From the NCBI GenBank assembly GCA_031001845.1, contig JARNGD010000052.1, positions 124,001 through 188,000 on the forward strand: 64,000 bases of DNA. Direction: 5' to 3'. Position 1 is the stretch's first letter. The number at the start of each line of letters is the position of its first letter. Source of the stretch: Achaetomiella virescens (lineage: Eukaryota; Ascomycota; Sordariomycetes; Sordariales; Chaetomiaceae). The position numbers were made by a program, and so were the translations under genes. The notes beneath the pieces were generated by a model. The model was not told the DNA's origin, searched no databases, and worked only from the letters and a program-made list of their open reading frames with translations. Positions 1-11,445 of this stretch are shown here, piece by piece.

Positions 1-498
1 GGGTGTGCGGTGCTCGTGGCCGGGGGCAGCGGGATTGCGGTGGCGTTTCCTTTGGCCTGGGCGCTTTTGCATGAGGATGAAGGTGAGGATGACAGCGGTG
101 TTGAGAGAGCGGTAGGTGTCGACGGGGGCCGGTATATTGGAGTGGCTGATGAGGAGGTGGTGGGGAGTGCTGGGGCGGGGATGGTGAAGAGGAGGGTGCA
201 TCTGCTGTGGTTGACGCATTCACGGGAGCATCGGCAGTGGGTGTGTCACTTCCACCTTCGGGAGCTGGTTAAGCGAGGGCTCGACCTGGTGATGCCCGAG
301 CCGACGGCCGAGGCTGGGCGGCCGGATGTGAAGGGAATTGTGAGCGGGTGGATTGAGGCTGCTGCAGCCGAGGGGAGGGAGGTTGGGATTGTGGTATCCG
401 GGCCGGATGGGTTGAATAGGACGGTGAGGAACACTTGTGCGGATGCCATCGGGGAGGGGAGGGAAGTGAGGGTGGCGGTGGAGAAGTTTGGGTGGTAG
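1..498 (+). CDS. Ferric reductase-like protein, C-terminal NAD(P)H-binding part (5' partial)
   Basis: The reading frame is open from the window edge to a TAG at 496-498, so only the C-terminal ~165 residues are present. It starts inside the nucleotide-binding fold, with the glycine-rich segment VLVAGGSGIAVAFPLAWAL. It ends with VVSGPDGLNRTVRNTCADAI and the terminal VEKFGW, which is the usual finish of fungal FRE-type ferric/cupric reductases. In that family an N-terminal haem-binding membrane domain passes electrons from cytosolic NAD(P)H and FAD to extracellular metal before uptake. The membrane domain would lie before position 1. The middle of this piece (about residues 25-60) is acidic and low-complexity, probably a loop insertion. 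A general NOX/FRE oxidoreductase is the alternative. Confidence 0.8.
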   Translation, partial: GCAVLVAGGSGIAVAFPLAWALLHEDEGEDDSGVERAVGVDGGRYIGVADEEVVGSAGAGMVKRRVHLLWLTHSREHRQWVCHFHLRELVKRGLDLVMPEPTAEAGRPDVKGIVSGWIEAAAAEGREVGIVVSGPDGLNRTVRNTCADAIGEGREVRVAVEKFGW

Positions 499-1453
499 TT
501 GGTCTCGTTGCATAGAGGGGCGTTACCAGGGGAGGCGGGTGGATATGAAACGTTGGTCTTGGACAATGCATGGATGGCGTCTTGGACACAGGCATGGCAG
601 CAATAATACGTTAGGCATATGATAGATGAATGAGATGACGTGGTCCAATCTCTCCGTCCGTTTCATAGGGCTGTTTCGCCACTATTTGCACGTCTTTACA
701 TGCGTGTAGTGGCAGTTTCCAAATCCTCAAAGAACTCCGTATTATTACCTCCTCCCCCTATCATGCCCGTATTTGCTACTCTGATCTCCCAAGAAGTCTT
801 GGACGCCACGCCCTAGAGCGAAACATAAACATGGTGCTCTGACCCGTCAATCCGTTATGATAGTATGCTTAATTCGTTACCACCGCTTCCGCAACCCCTT
901 TACTCTTACCCGGCGACTTGTCGCCAGGGCCATGCTCTCTCCGTCATAGGGTGGTGCCTTGGGTCAACAACTGGCCGTTTCTGGAGGTGATACTGCCGCC
1001 AGTGCTATTCAAATATTTTGTCGTTCGGTTTTGGAGGAGAAACTTGCGTGCCGTATCTGGTAACGGTACTTGAGGATGCACCTCCACGGCTCAGGTTGTC
1101 TGGTGTTTGGAATATGGGTATCGTTGAACTTGACATCGGTCAAGATGAGGAGGATGTGGACATCTCAGGGAGTCGAGGTTCAGGGAACCTTTTATGGGCC
1201 GAGCCAGTGGACCTTGTCGTTAAAGGGTGGGATGTCTCACTTTTGACATCAGAGATGATGAACGGAAAGAAGTAGTAGTATAGGGACCAGGATAAAACTT
1301 CAATGGATGTGATAACTAAAATCAAAGCTATAGCAAGTTCAAAAAACTTGTTTATTTAATTAACTCTCAGCTAGTGCAACATACATTGTACTATAGCGTC
1401 AGTCACCCTGCCCGCTTCACTCACGAGCGAGCACTCTCGCTCTCCCCAACAGT
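499..1453. other. Intergenic, no gene seen
   Basis: This is the 3' flank of the ferric reductase gene and the 3' flank of the next gene on the minus strand. An 85-codon frame at 1018-1275 lacks an ATG start, domains and a coding-like composition. An AT-rich stretch lies near 1320-1400. Confidence 0.5.
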
Positions 1454-1915
1454 CTAGCTATGCAACCAACGAGCAAAGCGATTAACTACGCCCCACGCGC
1501 TGTCCGACCCTCCCGACCCCCCATACCTTTCTTGCCCATCCCTCACCCCCCGCCGTGCCCTGAGCCTGGGGACTGTCCGTTGGGTGCCAACTGCGCCGAG
1601 CGCCTCGCCCATCTTCCGAACTCCCGCTCCGATGTTCCCGGCCATTTCGCTCGCCGATATTCCGCCACTGGCGCCCTCCCGGCCGCCAATGGCCTGGTTG
1701 AGCGTGTCGCCGAGGTTTTGCGCCGCATTGCCCATCATGGTGGTCGCCGACTTGGCTGTGTCGGTTATGGTAGATGGGAGGTCAGATGCAGCGTCGACCA
1801 TGGAGGACTGCATTCTGGAGGCGGCGTCGGCCATGCCGGATTGCACTCCACTGGTTCTCTCGCCGGTGCCGGATTGGGGCTGGTCGGGGTGGGTAGTGCG
1901 GCTGGGTTTGGACAT
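1454..1915 (-). CDS. Small LEA-like / low-complexity hypothetical protein
   Basis: The preferred start is the ATG at 1915 (MSKPSRTTHPDQ), because the frame upstream of it looks like leader sequence. The predicted protein has about 153 residues. Residues ~20-90 are rich in Ala, Met, Ser and Thr with repeated units such as MADAASRMQSSMVDAASD and ITDTAKSATTMMGNAAQN. This is the amphipathic, glycine-bearing pattern of LEA-like or stress-related small proteins. No signal peptide or membrane segment is visible. The last ~45 residues turn Arg- and Gly-rich and may be out of frame, since one-base indels are common in this sequence. The function is unknown. Confidence 0.45.
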   Translation of the reverse strand: MSKPSRTTHPDQPQSGTGERTSGVQSGMADAASRMQSSMVDAASDLPSTITDTAKSATTMMGNAAQNLGDTLNQAIGGREGASGGISASEMAGNIGAGVRKMGEALGAVGTQRTVPRLRARRGVRDGQERYGGSGGSDSAWGVVNRFARWLHS

Positions 1916-2373
1916 CTTAGTTTGAGTCTTTGTAAGGTTTGGGATCAGGGGTCTGCTCAGGTGAGGGTTTGGTTCAGTGTGTAGCGTTGAGCTCAAAAAA
2001 AGAAATACTGGGCTCCAAGTGGTTTAATGCACGGTTTCCAGCCTAGGTTACGGGGATGGACGTTGACTTGACGTCAGATATCTCGTCACTTATGGGGCAG
2101 AGGTAAGGAAATGGACACTTAAGTCTGTATCTCAAACCTCGATTTCTTTTCGATAAGGCATGCGCAATGCAGTGTTCTCATGGGCTGGTTTAATTTTGTT
2201 ACCATATGGTTCCTGGTAAAGCACAATCTGACCCAAATTGAAGTCTTGAATTGCCTCATCACGAGCCACTTATGGCATGCTGTGGTCGTCCTGGAAGATG
2301 TTAGAAGGACTCTGAGCTTTCCACTACTCAAGGTGTAATTGACGGGCAAAATCCCGACTCCTTACAGTTCCAT
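1916..2373. other. Intergenic, no gene seen
   Basis: This lies between two small minus-strand genes. It holds the promoter side of the first and the 3' end of the second. Short frames here lack coding signs. Confidence 0.4.
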
Positions 2374-2628
2374 TCAGCGGATGAGCCTGTAAGTGGCCTT
2401 CCCCGTAGGCTCTTCCCCGTACATGGCAATATCCTCATCTTCATCCGGTTCATCATGAACAGGGAAAATCGCTGATTTCTTCGTATCCTCTTTGGCCTCA
2501 GCCTTGCGGTCCTCGCTTGCGCTACCGAGCTCTGTCTTTGCGGGGAATCTCTTGGATTGCTCAGCAGTGTCGGCGGTGGGCTTGGACGAGCGCTGCGTAG
2601 TGTCGGACCGCTGCATGCTATCAGCCAT
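2374..2628 (-). CDS. Small acidic hypothetical protein (84 aa)
   Basis: The frame runs from the ATG at 2628 (MADSMQRSDTTQRSSKP) to a stop at 2374. The protein is hydrophilic and Lys/Glu/Asp-rich, with an acidic patch (HDEPDEDEDIAMYGEE) and the end TGKATYRLIR. It has no signal peptide, membrane segment or Cys/His pattern. An upstream in-frame ATG at 2760 would add 44 Pro/Ser-rich residues; the shorter start looks more natural. I do not recognise the family. A small intrinsically disordered protein is likely. Confidence 0.4.
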   Translation of the reverse strand: MADSMQRSDTTQRSSKPTADTAEQSKRFPAKTELGSASEDRKAEAKEDTKKSAIFPVHDEPDEDEDIAMYGEEPTGKATYRLIR

Positions 2629-3660
2629 TGTTGTGGTCCTGACGAGAGCTTCGTGGCTATTTGAAGAGCGTTTCGGGTTTGGTGGATGGGGTGAAGACCC
2701 TGGAAGTATGTATTGGTGAGGGGTGAGAGGAGAAGGGTCCAATACGTCATTCATGGGCAATGGTGGACTCGGTGCACATCTGCCTGCGGTGGGAACCGAC
2801 TACTCCTTCCACTACGGTGACATCCTCGGTTTCGACTATCGTCCTCTTAATGATTTTATCTTTTATTCTTTTCTTTCTGTTCTTTTTCTTCTGGATTTTC
2901 TGCTTCATTTTTTGATACGTTCTCTCCTCTATTTTCATCTCACGCTTGCTCTTGACAGCACCTGGTAAGGGGCCAATACCCATCTCTAATACCACCAACC
3001 GGTTTGTGGAAGCAATAGTGTGTTGCCTTCATCATCTTTGATCGAGATAGCCATCACCAACATACTAACAGGCGAATTGTTGAGAATTGACATATGCCAG
3101 CTGCACCAAGATATTGCTGTAAGCTAGGAGACTGCTCATTAGACGTACGTCACTTCAAACTCCATTCCCTCTTCTGAGCTTGTCCAAGGTCGGTGAAAGG
3201 CTATCTGTCATTAATAGAGAAAATCATCAGATGTAGCAGGTATGGAGCGTGAAATGAAGGAAGCAGACTTGTCTATTATCTTAGCCGCTGGATCTGCCCC
3301 ATGTACCGTGGGTTACATCTTCATGATCTATCTACCTACTAGTGTCTGCCTCGGTTCGACTAGTCTCGAGCCCAAAGAGAGAGCGTGATATTCCACCATG
3401 CAAGAACAATCTAATAACCCAAGGAAAGAAAAAACCATAAACTCCAACGCCTTATCCACCAATACCCATCCTAATGCCGTTTATCCGTCTTCTTCTGCTA
3501 TGTGCGCCGTCCCCAGGCCCTCACCCTCTCCTGAACAGACCCAGCCCCCTTCCGATGACACCCACCCACACACCAACAACCTCATCCAGAGACGAGTGAG
3601 CTACTCTCCCGGCAAGCAATCAATCAACCAATACGAACCAGTAATACGGCAGGGTTGGTG
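2629..3660. other. Intergenic with a T/C-rich tract
   Basis: Positions ~2850-2945 form a pyrimidine-rich tract, a common feature of fungal promoters or 3' ends. No supported gene was found on either strand. Confidence 0.4.
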
Positions 3661-4241
3661 TCAGTACTGCCCCCAAAGCCAGCCCATCTTCTCCCGCATC
3701 TCTGCTTCCTCAGGTCCGGGTCCGTCCTTCCACTTGGCGTTGCGCGCCTTGATCAGCAGGCACGCCTCGCAGCGGTGCGCCTTGTTGGGCTTGCCCGGGC
3801 GGCCGAGGTCGAGCTTGCCGCAGTACTTGTGCGGCACCTGCTCCGTCCATTCTGCGAATTGCTTGCTCAACACCATGATTACTTTGCTCGATTGAGGGGG
3901 ATGGATGAAGCAGGAGAGATGAAAGGCTCGGGGGGGCCAGGGGTGAAGGGATGAGGGAAAATTGTTGGGGGTGAGGCGGGGCTTACGGATCGGGTCTTGC
4001 CCGCGGTCGTGGACGGGGCTTTGTCATAGGAGTGACCCATGTTGGATGAGTTGCGCAGCGTGACTGGTGAGTAGGGCGCTTGGACGAAAAAGAGCGTGTC
4101 TTTGTGCGCGTGCTGTGTGGTGAAAGCCCAGTTGAGAGACGAGCAGACACGCTCAGGTGCTGAAGTTTCTGCGCGGGTCTGTGTTTGAATGATTTTCTCT
4201 TGAAAGGGCTGTGCTGCTGCACCACTGACCTTCGCTGCCAT
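3661..4241 (-). CDS. Hypothetical small Cys-containing protein, possibly two exons
   Basis: A 71-codon frame at 3661-3876 starts MVLSKQFAEWTEQVPHKYCG and ends EKMGWLWGQY. Its Trp, Cys and Lys content looks like a real folded protein; three cysteines lie in YCGKL and CEACLL contexts. Upstream, an 85-codon frame starting MAAKVSGAAAQPF (4241-3987) ends exactly at a good donor (GTAAGC). A plausible acceptor (CAAAG) lies just before the second frame, giving a 105 nt intron. The join is out of phase by one base, so either a base is missing or the 71-residue frame is a gene by itself. I do not recognise the family. Confidence 0.35.
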
Positions 4242-4718
4242 GTGCGTTTCGAGCAGTCAGCTGATGGCGTCAGTCCAGGCACAGAACTTTGCCCCTGAGC
4301 CCTGAGCCCTAGTTAATACGGCGCCACTGCATGTGGGACGGTCTTCGGCATGGCTTCCCTAAAAGCAAACCAAAACTCATGGGGCTTATACAGGGAACGA
4401 AATGGACACCTCAGGGGCAATTCGGCGTAGAGGCTTGCTTCCAGGTTCTCATTTTCCCACTCTAACTCTTCGACAGCCAAGTCTTGGGACCTGCAGGACA
4501 TCCGAACGGCTGCGGCTCGCTGATGATGTCAGTATCACGAGCTCCATCACGGCATCAACAAAGGTAGAAAAGCAACGAGCCATCAATTCCAAGCTTTCCT
4601 GGCCAACGTAAGGTCATCAGGTATCTGCGTCGTCTCTCGTCATTACATCATCTCACAAAACAAAACAGTATCGTGTCATATCGTAACCACACAACCCCCT
4701 CTCTCTTCCCCCCCCACA

Positions 4719-7094
4719 TCACCTCTCCCCTTCCAACATGCGCCAACGAAATCCCTCAATGGGCCTCATCCTCATCCTCTCCTCAACCACAACCACCACA
4801 TACCGCCTCGAAGTCTCCTCATGGAAATCAGGCTCCTCCTCTCCCGTCTCCTCCGTGACATGCACGGCATGATTATCTGTGCTATTCGACACCATCTGCG
4901 CGGTGCCATCCAACGCGTTGATAGCGACGATGTGATGGCGGTGACGCTGCAGCAGCTCGGGCGGGGCGGTGCCCTCGGCAAAGACCACGACCCGGCGCTT
5001 CTGGCGCTCACTCTCGATGCCTCGCGCCGTGTCGCGCTCCTCGTCGATGACGTACAGACTGCCAGCGGCTAGCAGCGGGTCGGTGGCGGGCGCGTGAGGC
5101 GCCTCGCGCATGACATAGCGCCGCTCCGCGCTGGTCTTGCTCGCACTGTCGCTGGTTTGGGCGCGTTTGGCCCCGAGATGGGGAGCGCCCTGCACGGGCG
5201 TCTCGAGCGCTGCCTGGAAGCGGATCGAAGAGGTGGAAGAGTCGAGGCTGCCTGGGGCTGCAGTTGAGGCCACGGAGAAGTTGTCGACGCTGAAGTGTCG
5301 GCGGTGGGGCCGATGCTTGTGATGCTGTCCGCTGCGGGTATGCGGGGAGACGCCATCCGAGTCCTGCCTGGGCATGTGAAATCCGCCCTTGCTGCTGCCG
5401 TCGGCGTCGAGATGGCCGAACGGGTTACGGCCGGCATGGTCATTTGCCAGCAGGGGTGCGGATTCCTCATCGTCGCCCACGTCGTTGCTGTAGGTGCGCA
5501 GTTCGGGGTACGGCTGCCCAATCCAGCCCTGCAGGAAGAGCAGCGATCCAACACCGGCAGCTCCGGCAACGATAGCCAATGACATGCTCATTGCCTGCCA
5601 TCCGCAGACCCAGTTAATGCCGCCTGCGAAGAGAGGCCCAAACAGGCTGCCCCAAGCACTAGCAAGTTGTGGAAGGCTCGTGGCGTGAGCTGTGGCGCTC
5701 CAGGCGTCGGTGGCAGAAGAGCCAACGGTATTCGTAATCTCCTTGATCAAGGGATCTCCGGAGAGACCGACGGCGAACGAGAGCCCACTGAGGGTGAGGA
5801 AGAAGGCGTGCTGGACGAGTGGGGTGTTCTCCCGCAGTTTTCCCAAGTACAGGAAGGCCGGGAGGCAGGCCAGGAAGCCGATTGCTGCGAGGAACCGCGC
5901 TGATTTGGGCACCCGCACGGCCAACGCTCCAGAGAGAAGCCAACGAAAGCACCAGGTGCTGAGAGTGGGATAAATGTACGCCCGGCAGCGACAACAGACC
6001 AGCCGTAGTGGCGCTTGACGAAAAGGGGCAGGACGCTCTGGAGCGCGGAGGTAAGCAAACCAACAACAAGATATCCACCCATCGCAATCAAGAGGCGAGT
6101 ATTCCATGCGACTGCCGCGGGGAGCGAGGAATGCCTTCCGCTTAGAGGAGGCGCCGTAGGAGAGACCGACCGCGAAGAGTTCCCGCTCAAGTCCCGGCTG
6201 TGTGAAAGACAACGTGCCGTAGCCGCGGTTTTGTGTTCCTGGTTCCAGAAGTCCCTCCGCTTCTTCCCTAGGCCAGGACTGAGCGATCGGGCTCTTGTTG
6301 ACAGCAACCAGACTGATCATGATTTGAGTCCAATGAAGGCATATGCCAAGTAGAAGACAGCGTCGGGATCATGGCGGTCGTGCAAGAACCCGGCGACTGT
6401 GGGTGCCGTTGCCATGGCCACGCTCTGAATAAAGGTTGGGGTAATGGGGCTCCAAGTAGAGGAGGATCCGCTGCTGACTGCTGTTGCAAGCCGCCCGGAG
6501 CATGCCCCAGTGATGGCCGCCGCTGCAAGGCCATGAAGAGCGCGGCCAAGAATCAAAACAGAAAGATCGCAGGAGAGCTGGAGGCAGGAAAAGGCAAGCA
6601 CTGCGCAGCAAAGCCACCAAGCAACACAGCGAAGCTGGTTGGGCCTTGCCGCACAAGGAGAGGCATCAAGGCTTTTGCATTGCATTGTCAGCTTGGTACC
6701 GGCCAAAGGGAGTGCGGCAAGGGCTTACGAGACACCACGGCAAAGGCACCTGCGTAGGCGGAGACAAGGACGGAGGTCCATATCTGTACTGAACGCACAA
6801 TTATGTCAGTGGAGGTGTTGCCAGTGGCACCGGGCGTGCATACTTTGCTGATATGGCACATGGCGCGGGTCTCAAGAATCGAGGGGACGAGGGGGATGAT
6901 CTAAACTGAGTCAGCAGCCGAGATTGAGATGACTAGCAAGGGCTGGTGGTGCTATACAAGCCCGAGAGAAATGCGTCCTATATGCGCGTGATGTAGCGAT
7001 GAGGGCTCGAGAGCTAGACAGGACTCAGGCGTACGGTAAAGGCAGCAACTTTGCCAGCGCAGCAAGGAATGACAAGCAGTGTGGTCCAGAGCAT
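4719..7094 (-). CDS. MFS transporter, VMAT/DHA1-like, with long cytosolic tail (frameshifted)
   Basis: This is a 12-helix-type major facilitator resembling fungal vesicular-amine-transporter-like members. A possible start is the ATG at 7094, whose 20-codon exon is in phase across a 134 nt intron (7034-6901) into IIPLVPSILETR and VQIWTSVLVSAYAGAFAVVS. A second intron is likely at ~6728-6672. Typical later segments are VLILGRALHGLAAAA, PTVAGFLHDRHDP, LLIAMGGYLVVGLL and FAVGLSGDPLIKEITN. The tail beyond ~5500 is ~240 residues, hydrophilic and His/Ser-rich, without helices. The frame changes near 6560, 6320, 6115 and 5930, each time restoring good membrane helices, which suggests one-base errors, though decay cannot be excluded. 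The substrate is unknown. Confidence 0.7.
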
Positions 7095-10000
7095 TGAGGT
7101 CTCAAGCCCGGCAGCGGGTGCCGCTGACGGTCCGGACTCGACACGGCAGTGGTCGCAAGGGAGCCGGGACGCGCATCGGGGCTGTCGGGGATTTTCCTCA
7201 GACCTGGTTCAGAAAGGAGGTGAGATGGTGACATCCTGTGACTGCGACGCGCTTGCTTCTGCAGCAGAATGAGGGGCAATGCGGTATTGCCAGTTCTGGT
7301 GCTGCTGCTCCTGCTGCTGCTGTGATATGGCGCGTTGTTTCGCAGCCCGACTGCACCTGGTCCATTCGCGTGTCCCGCGCGTCAGGCGGTCCGTGGGGGT
7401 CGAGATGCGATGTTTGGTGGTGTTCCGCCGTGTCAGGGTCTGTCCCTGCTCCTGTATCGGGCTCTGAACCCGGCTGGCCGGTGCAGAAATCTGGTCCATG
7501 GACTTGACGAACCTGAAGAAAAGGCTATACCACAGTCAAGCCCCGAGCTCCTCTGGTCGCTTCAGAGCAATAGGGCAGGAAGAAAAAAAAGAGAGGGGCA
7601 TCAAGAAATAGAAAGCGGGTGGTTGCCCGGTTGTCTTTCGCAAGAGCAGATCGTGCAGGTGGGATCTTAGTGGGGCATCAGCCAACCACACAGCTGACCT
7701 CCCCAAACTCCCCCGCTCTCGACCCACCATCGCCGAAGACCCCTCATGCCATTGGTGCCATTGGGGACATCGACCGCCAAGCGGCTGGGGGTCTCTCAAA
7801 TTTGATGCCAAGTCCGTGCAGGGTTGCACAAGCCTGCTCTTGCGCACAAGGATCATGGTCGACGCAACTAGGATGCAACAAGGGTCCAGTTCAACTCCAC
7901 TTCTCGCCTCACCTCCAAACTCAACACCACAGGTCACGTCGACGTCGTCACAGATTGCAAATCGGGCTCAAATTTGCCAGTTTTGCTTTCAATGTTTCCT
8001 GTTGGTGGAGCCTATATTTAAAATGACAGAGACAGAACTGCGAGTTGTCGGCTGAGGACTCCGTCCTCCTTCTGTTTCACATATCCACTCTGGGGCAATC
8101 CATCCACAATGGCCAGTTGACGGGTCAGGAAGGAACTTACTAGAAGTAAATCTTTGCAGATGTTCAGGTTCGCTTGCTGACTGGAGCTGACCAATCTTTC
8201 TAAACAATCATCAAGGTGAAGATGAGCCACTCGAACAAAATACTCCACCAGGTATAATTACTCCCTCATTGGATTGTGAACCATTTCAGCTCCTCGGACT
8301 TCGGCACGTTATGGACAGTCATCACTATGCATGATGCCGCGACCAACCTTCACTTCACCAGTATTATCGTCGGCGCCGTCTGTATTCCAAATGCGAAGCA
8401 ACGTGTTATGTTTCTCAGGCCTCGGAAGGCCATGCAACCTAGCGTCAGTGCCAAGAATTCCCATCATGGATCCAAAAAGGCGTGGATATGTGGTGTCCAA
8501 AAAGCAACAAGTCTTTTCACACCCGGATGGCTGTGCCAGTTCCTGATACGAGTGTCCTGGTCGGCTTGTCACACTGAACCTTACTGCAAGCAACGTCATA
8601 TTTCGTGCTGGGCTTCGAAGAGAGCTTCGTAAGAACTCCTATACTAATATAGCAATGCTTGGCGCGCTCACCTTGTATGGTTGACGTGTCGGTGTATTTG
8701 CTGTATTGGACTAAAGAGAGTTCTTCAAATGGGTGCCGCCAAGCTGCCTAACAGAAAGAATCGACGAGTGGATGCAATGTGTAATACGTAGGAAAGGACT
8801 TTTGAAGAGACGAGGGCTGCTCACGTACACTCCGTGAGGGACGGCTTATATACACTGAAAACGAGTGCTCTCCGCTTCTCCTCTTGGTCTTCACGACCAG
8901 ATCTGCTCTGCCATCCGCGCCGGATTTCGCAAACCATGTTTCTGTGACACTGCCCAGGCTGAGGCCAGCTCATTTGGTTTCAGACAGTCTTCAAGCAAGC
9001 CAGCTGCTTGGTCGGTAATCGGAGAGACCTGTCTTGCTGTCAGCGGACATTGGAGCCCTACCAATGTCCTGACACCTAGGCTGCGAACGACGCTCAGCCG
9101 CGGGAGAAGGCCAAGTTGGTTTCGGGCACGATCTCTCGGCCACATCTGTCACATGGCGGCGTCTGGAGTTGTCTGTCTGCGTGTGTCTGTACCCCAACGA
9201 CCTGCTCCATGATCCATCATACAGCCGGGATTATGGCCAACAGCCCAACCCAACGTCTTGGATCCCGAACGTCCCGACCCGCCGTGCCGCGAGGCTACGG
9301 CCTGTGCGCGTTGGTTTCAAAACTCCAGCGCTCGGCAACGCCGTTTTCATCGGTAGATGCAATAACTGGAAACAGCCTGTCGGGATGGTCAGCTGGTCAG
9401 TCAATCTCGCGGAACCAACATGTCCATTCACTCCGGGCCCCCAGAACCCGCGTCCTTGCTCCCCAGTACCCAAATTTAGGACCACGTAAAGAGGCACAAC
9501 GCGAATGTGGCGCCAATGGAGCGATAATTCGGCTTTCCAGAACATCAATTCTGTTTTCACGAAGGGCTATACCACAGCAGACAGCAGAAAGTATTGTTTC
9601 AGCGACCCGGTTATACTTTCTCTTTAAAGCTACACCTCCTTTTCCTCACCAATTACCTATTGTAACTTCTTTCTCCTTTGTTTCCCCTTCATTTATATTT
9701 TCCTCTCTGTCCTCTGTTTTCCCCTTTTCTCTCTCTTTCTCTTTTTCTTTTGTCTTTCCTTGTCTTTTTTTACTTTCACATTTGTACGCAGTGCCGGGAT
9801 CTCTCACGAGTTCCGTGCTAACAGACAGACCAATAACTTATGGAGTATTCCGTACAATGATACCATTGTTATTACAGCCCCCAATGGGAGTGTGGTCTGG
9901 GCTTCATCGCTTTGCGGCACAGTGTTTGGCCGAGTGCTGCGACCAAACCCCCAAGGCAGGCCGGAAAGAGCTCAAAAAGGAACGCCGTGCTATTGAGAAC

Positions 10001-10130
10001 CGCTACATTGTACAATACGTCGGTCTGACGCTGGAGGAAGGGACGAACCTCTCCGCAGCATGGAACGTTAATAAAGCACCTCGGTCTCAAGATTGGTTCT
10101 ACTGCAATTCGAATATTTTTAAAGTATATC
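7095..10130. other. 3 kb without a supported gene
   Basis: I found no coherent protein on either strand. Positions ~9636-9780 are an unusually long pyrimidine-rich tract. A 348-codon frame at 9116-10162 has no ATG at its start, no domain, and runs into the terminal repeat of the MITE at 10131, so it is not called. CTG/CAG-rich sequence lies at ~7295-7325. Decayed material may be present but is not recognisable. Confidence 0.4.
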
Positions 10131-10570
10131 TAACGTACATGATAAGCGAGAGGATCAGATAAGCGAGCGGATCACCTCACATTCCAAACATAACCCTGAA
10201 AACGCAACCGCCATGAAATTACCCAGCCTTAACAGAAAGTCTCTATAACTCTAAAATTAGTTTGTTTAGTTATTAGGAACTAAGATAGAGCTTTGATTAT
10301 TACACTCAAGTAGGTAGGCGGATGCCAAAGCCCAGTTAACCTTGACCCTAGCGATGATAAACTTTAAGCAAACCACTCAACGAAACCAGCACACTTAGCA
10401 AAACTTCTAGTGCTTCCATTTGATATCAAGTATCAAGCAGTCGATCTTCAAATTTAGGAAGAGGTTCACTAAAAGTTTGCGATTTTGGTGCAGTTGCGTT
10501 TTCAGGGTTTCATCTGGGATTTGAAGTGATCCGCTCGCTTATATGATCCACTCGCTTATCATGCAAGTTA
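10131..10570. mobile_element. MITE copy A (TA-flanked, ~75 bp imperfect terminal inverted repeats)
   Basis: The left end reads TA-ACGTACATGATAAGCGAG and the right end is its reverse complement with few changes (GATAAGCGAG preserved). Similarity between the ends runs ~75 bp inward and includes the shared block ACCCTGAAAACGCAAC. Each end holds two spaced copies of the core AAGCGAG(C/T)GG. The element is AT-rich, ~440 bp, has no coding capacity, and is flanked by TA on both sides. This fits a Tc1/mariner-pogo type non-autonomous element. Its right end lies about 120 bp before the ATG of the APH-like gene. A second copy, B, sits at 14691-15131 in opposite orientation. Confidence 0.85.
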
Positions 10571-10688
10571 GCTCTCTCCCCTCAGCACACATTACCTTGC
10601 CACATAAGAATGTCTAGAAAAGGATTTCGTGGTCATTGCAGTCATTGGCAGTTTTCGCTAACCACACACAGACTCAGAACCTGACGAA

Positions 10689-11445
10689 ATGAAACCCCGC
10701 ACGCTCGCAAAACAGTTTGGGTGCGAGGTCACGCAGCTTGCGCCAGACGTGGTGATGAAGTGGGGCAGCAAGGTCCGCCGCAACGAAGAAGCAGCAATGC
10801 GTCTTGTTCAGCAACATGCGCCTTCAGTCCCCATTCCACTTGTATACTTCCTGGTACGGCCCTGATCAACACGGCAACCGGATTGGCCAGCTGTCCATGA
10901 GCTTCGCGCCAGGCAAACGCCTCGACTCCGTTCTCAACAATGCGGCAAAAGAGCGCGTCTGCCGCCACATCTGGAGCCTCATCGCCCAGATCCGCACCAT
11001 TCCCAAACCGCCTCACCTTAAAAGCTTCTTCTGCTGCAACGCCGATGGGTCCCCAAGTTGGGACCCGCTGCTCGGCGGCTGTGCACACCCTGCGCCGCCG
11101 CTCCCCAGCGACGCCGCCGTGCGCGAGCGCATCTTCGACGAGTACGTAAAGTGTAACGGGCTCTCCTACGCCGACGGGAAGGATCTGCCCAACATGCTAC
11201 CCCGGTCGGACAAGTCCGTCTTCACACACGGGGACATCGCCCCACGCAACATTCTGGTGGACAAGGACAGCCGGATACTGGCCCTCCTCGACTGGGAGAA
11301 TGCCGGATGGTACCCCGACTACTGGGAATATGCCAACCTGATGAAGCTGTCTGGCGACAGCGATTGGAAGGCCTGGATGGGGCGCACAAGGCCGGAGCCT
11401 TGGGACATCACCGGCATCAACAAGGCCAGGCGCGTGTTGTTTTAA
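10689..11445 (+). CDS. APH-family small-molecule or protein kinase-like protein (one frameshift)
   Basis: The start is the ATG at 10689 (MKPRTLAKQFGCEVTQLAP). The first frame runs to PSVPIPLVY, then the sense moves to the next frame at ~10845 as YTSWYGPDQHGN and continues to the TAA at 11443-11445, so one base is probably missing. Motifs of the aminoglycoside phosphotransferase/choline-kinase fold are clear: FTHGDIAPRNILVD is the Brenner catalytic loop, and ALLDWENAGWYPDYWEY is the metal-binding Asp segment. A Lys in VVMKWG (~residue 24) could be the ATP-contacting Lys. About 250 residues is usual for fungal APH-like proteins, whose substrates are mostly unknown. MITE A lies just upstream. 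No resistance role is implied. Confidence 0.8.

Noticed and set aside
9116..10162. 348-codon plus-strand open frame
   Set aside because: It begins at TTG, has no domain, crosses the pyrimidine-rich tract and ends inside the terminal repeat of MITE A.
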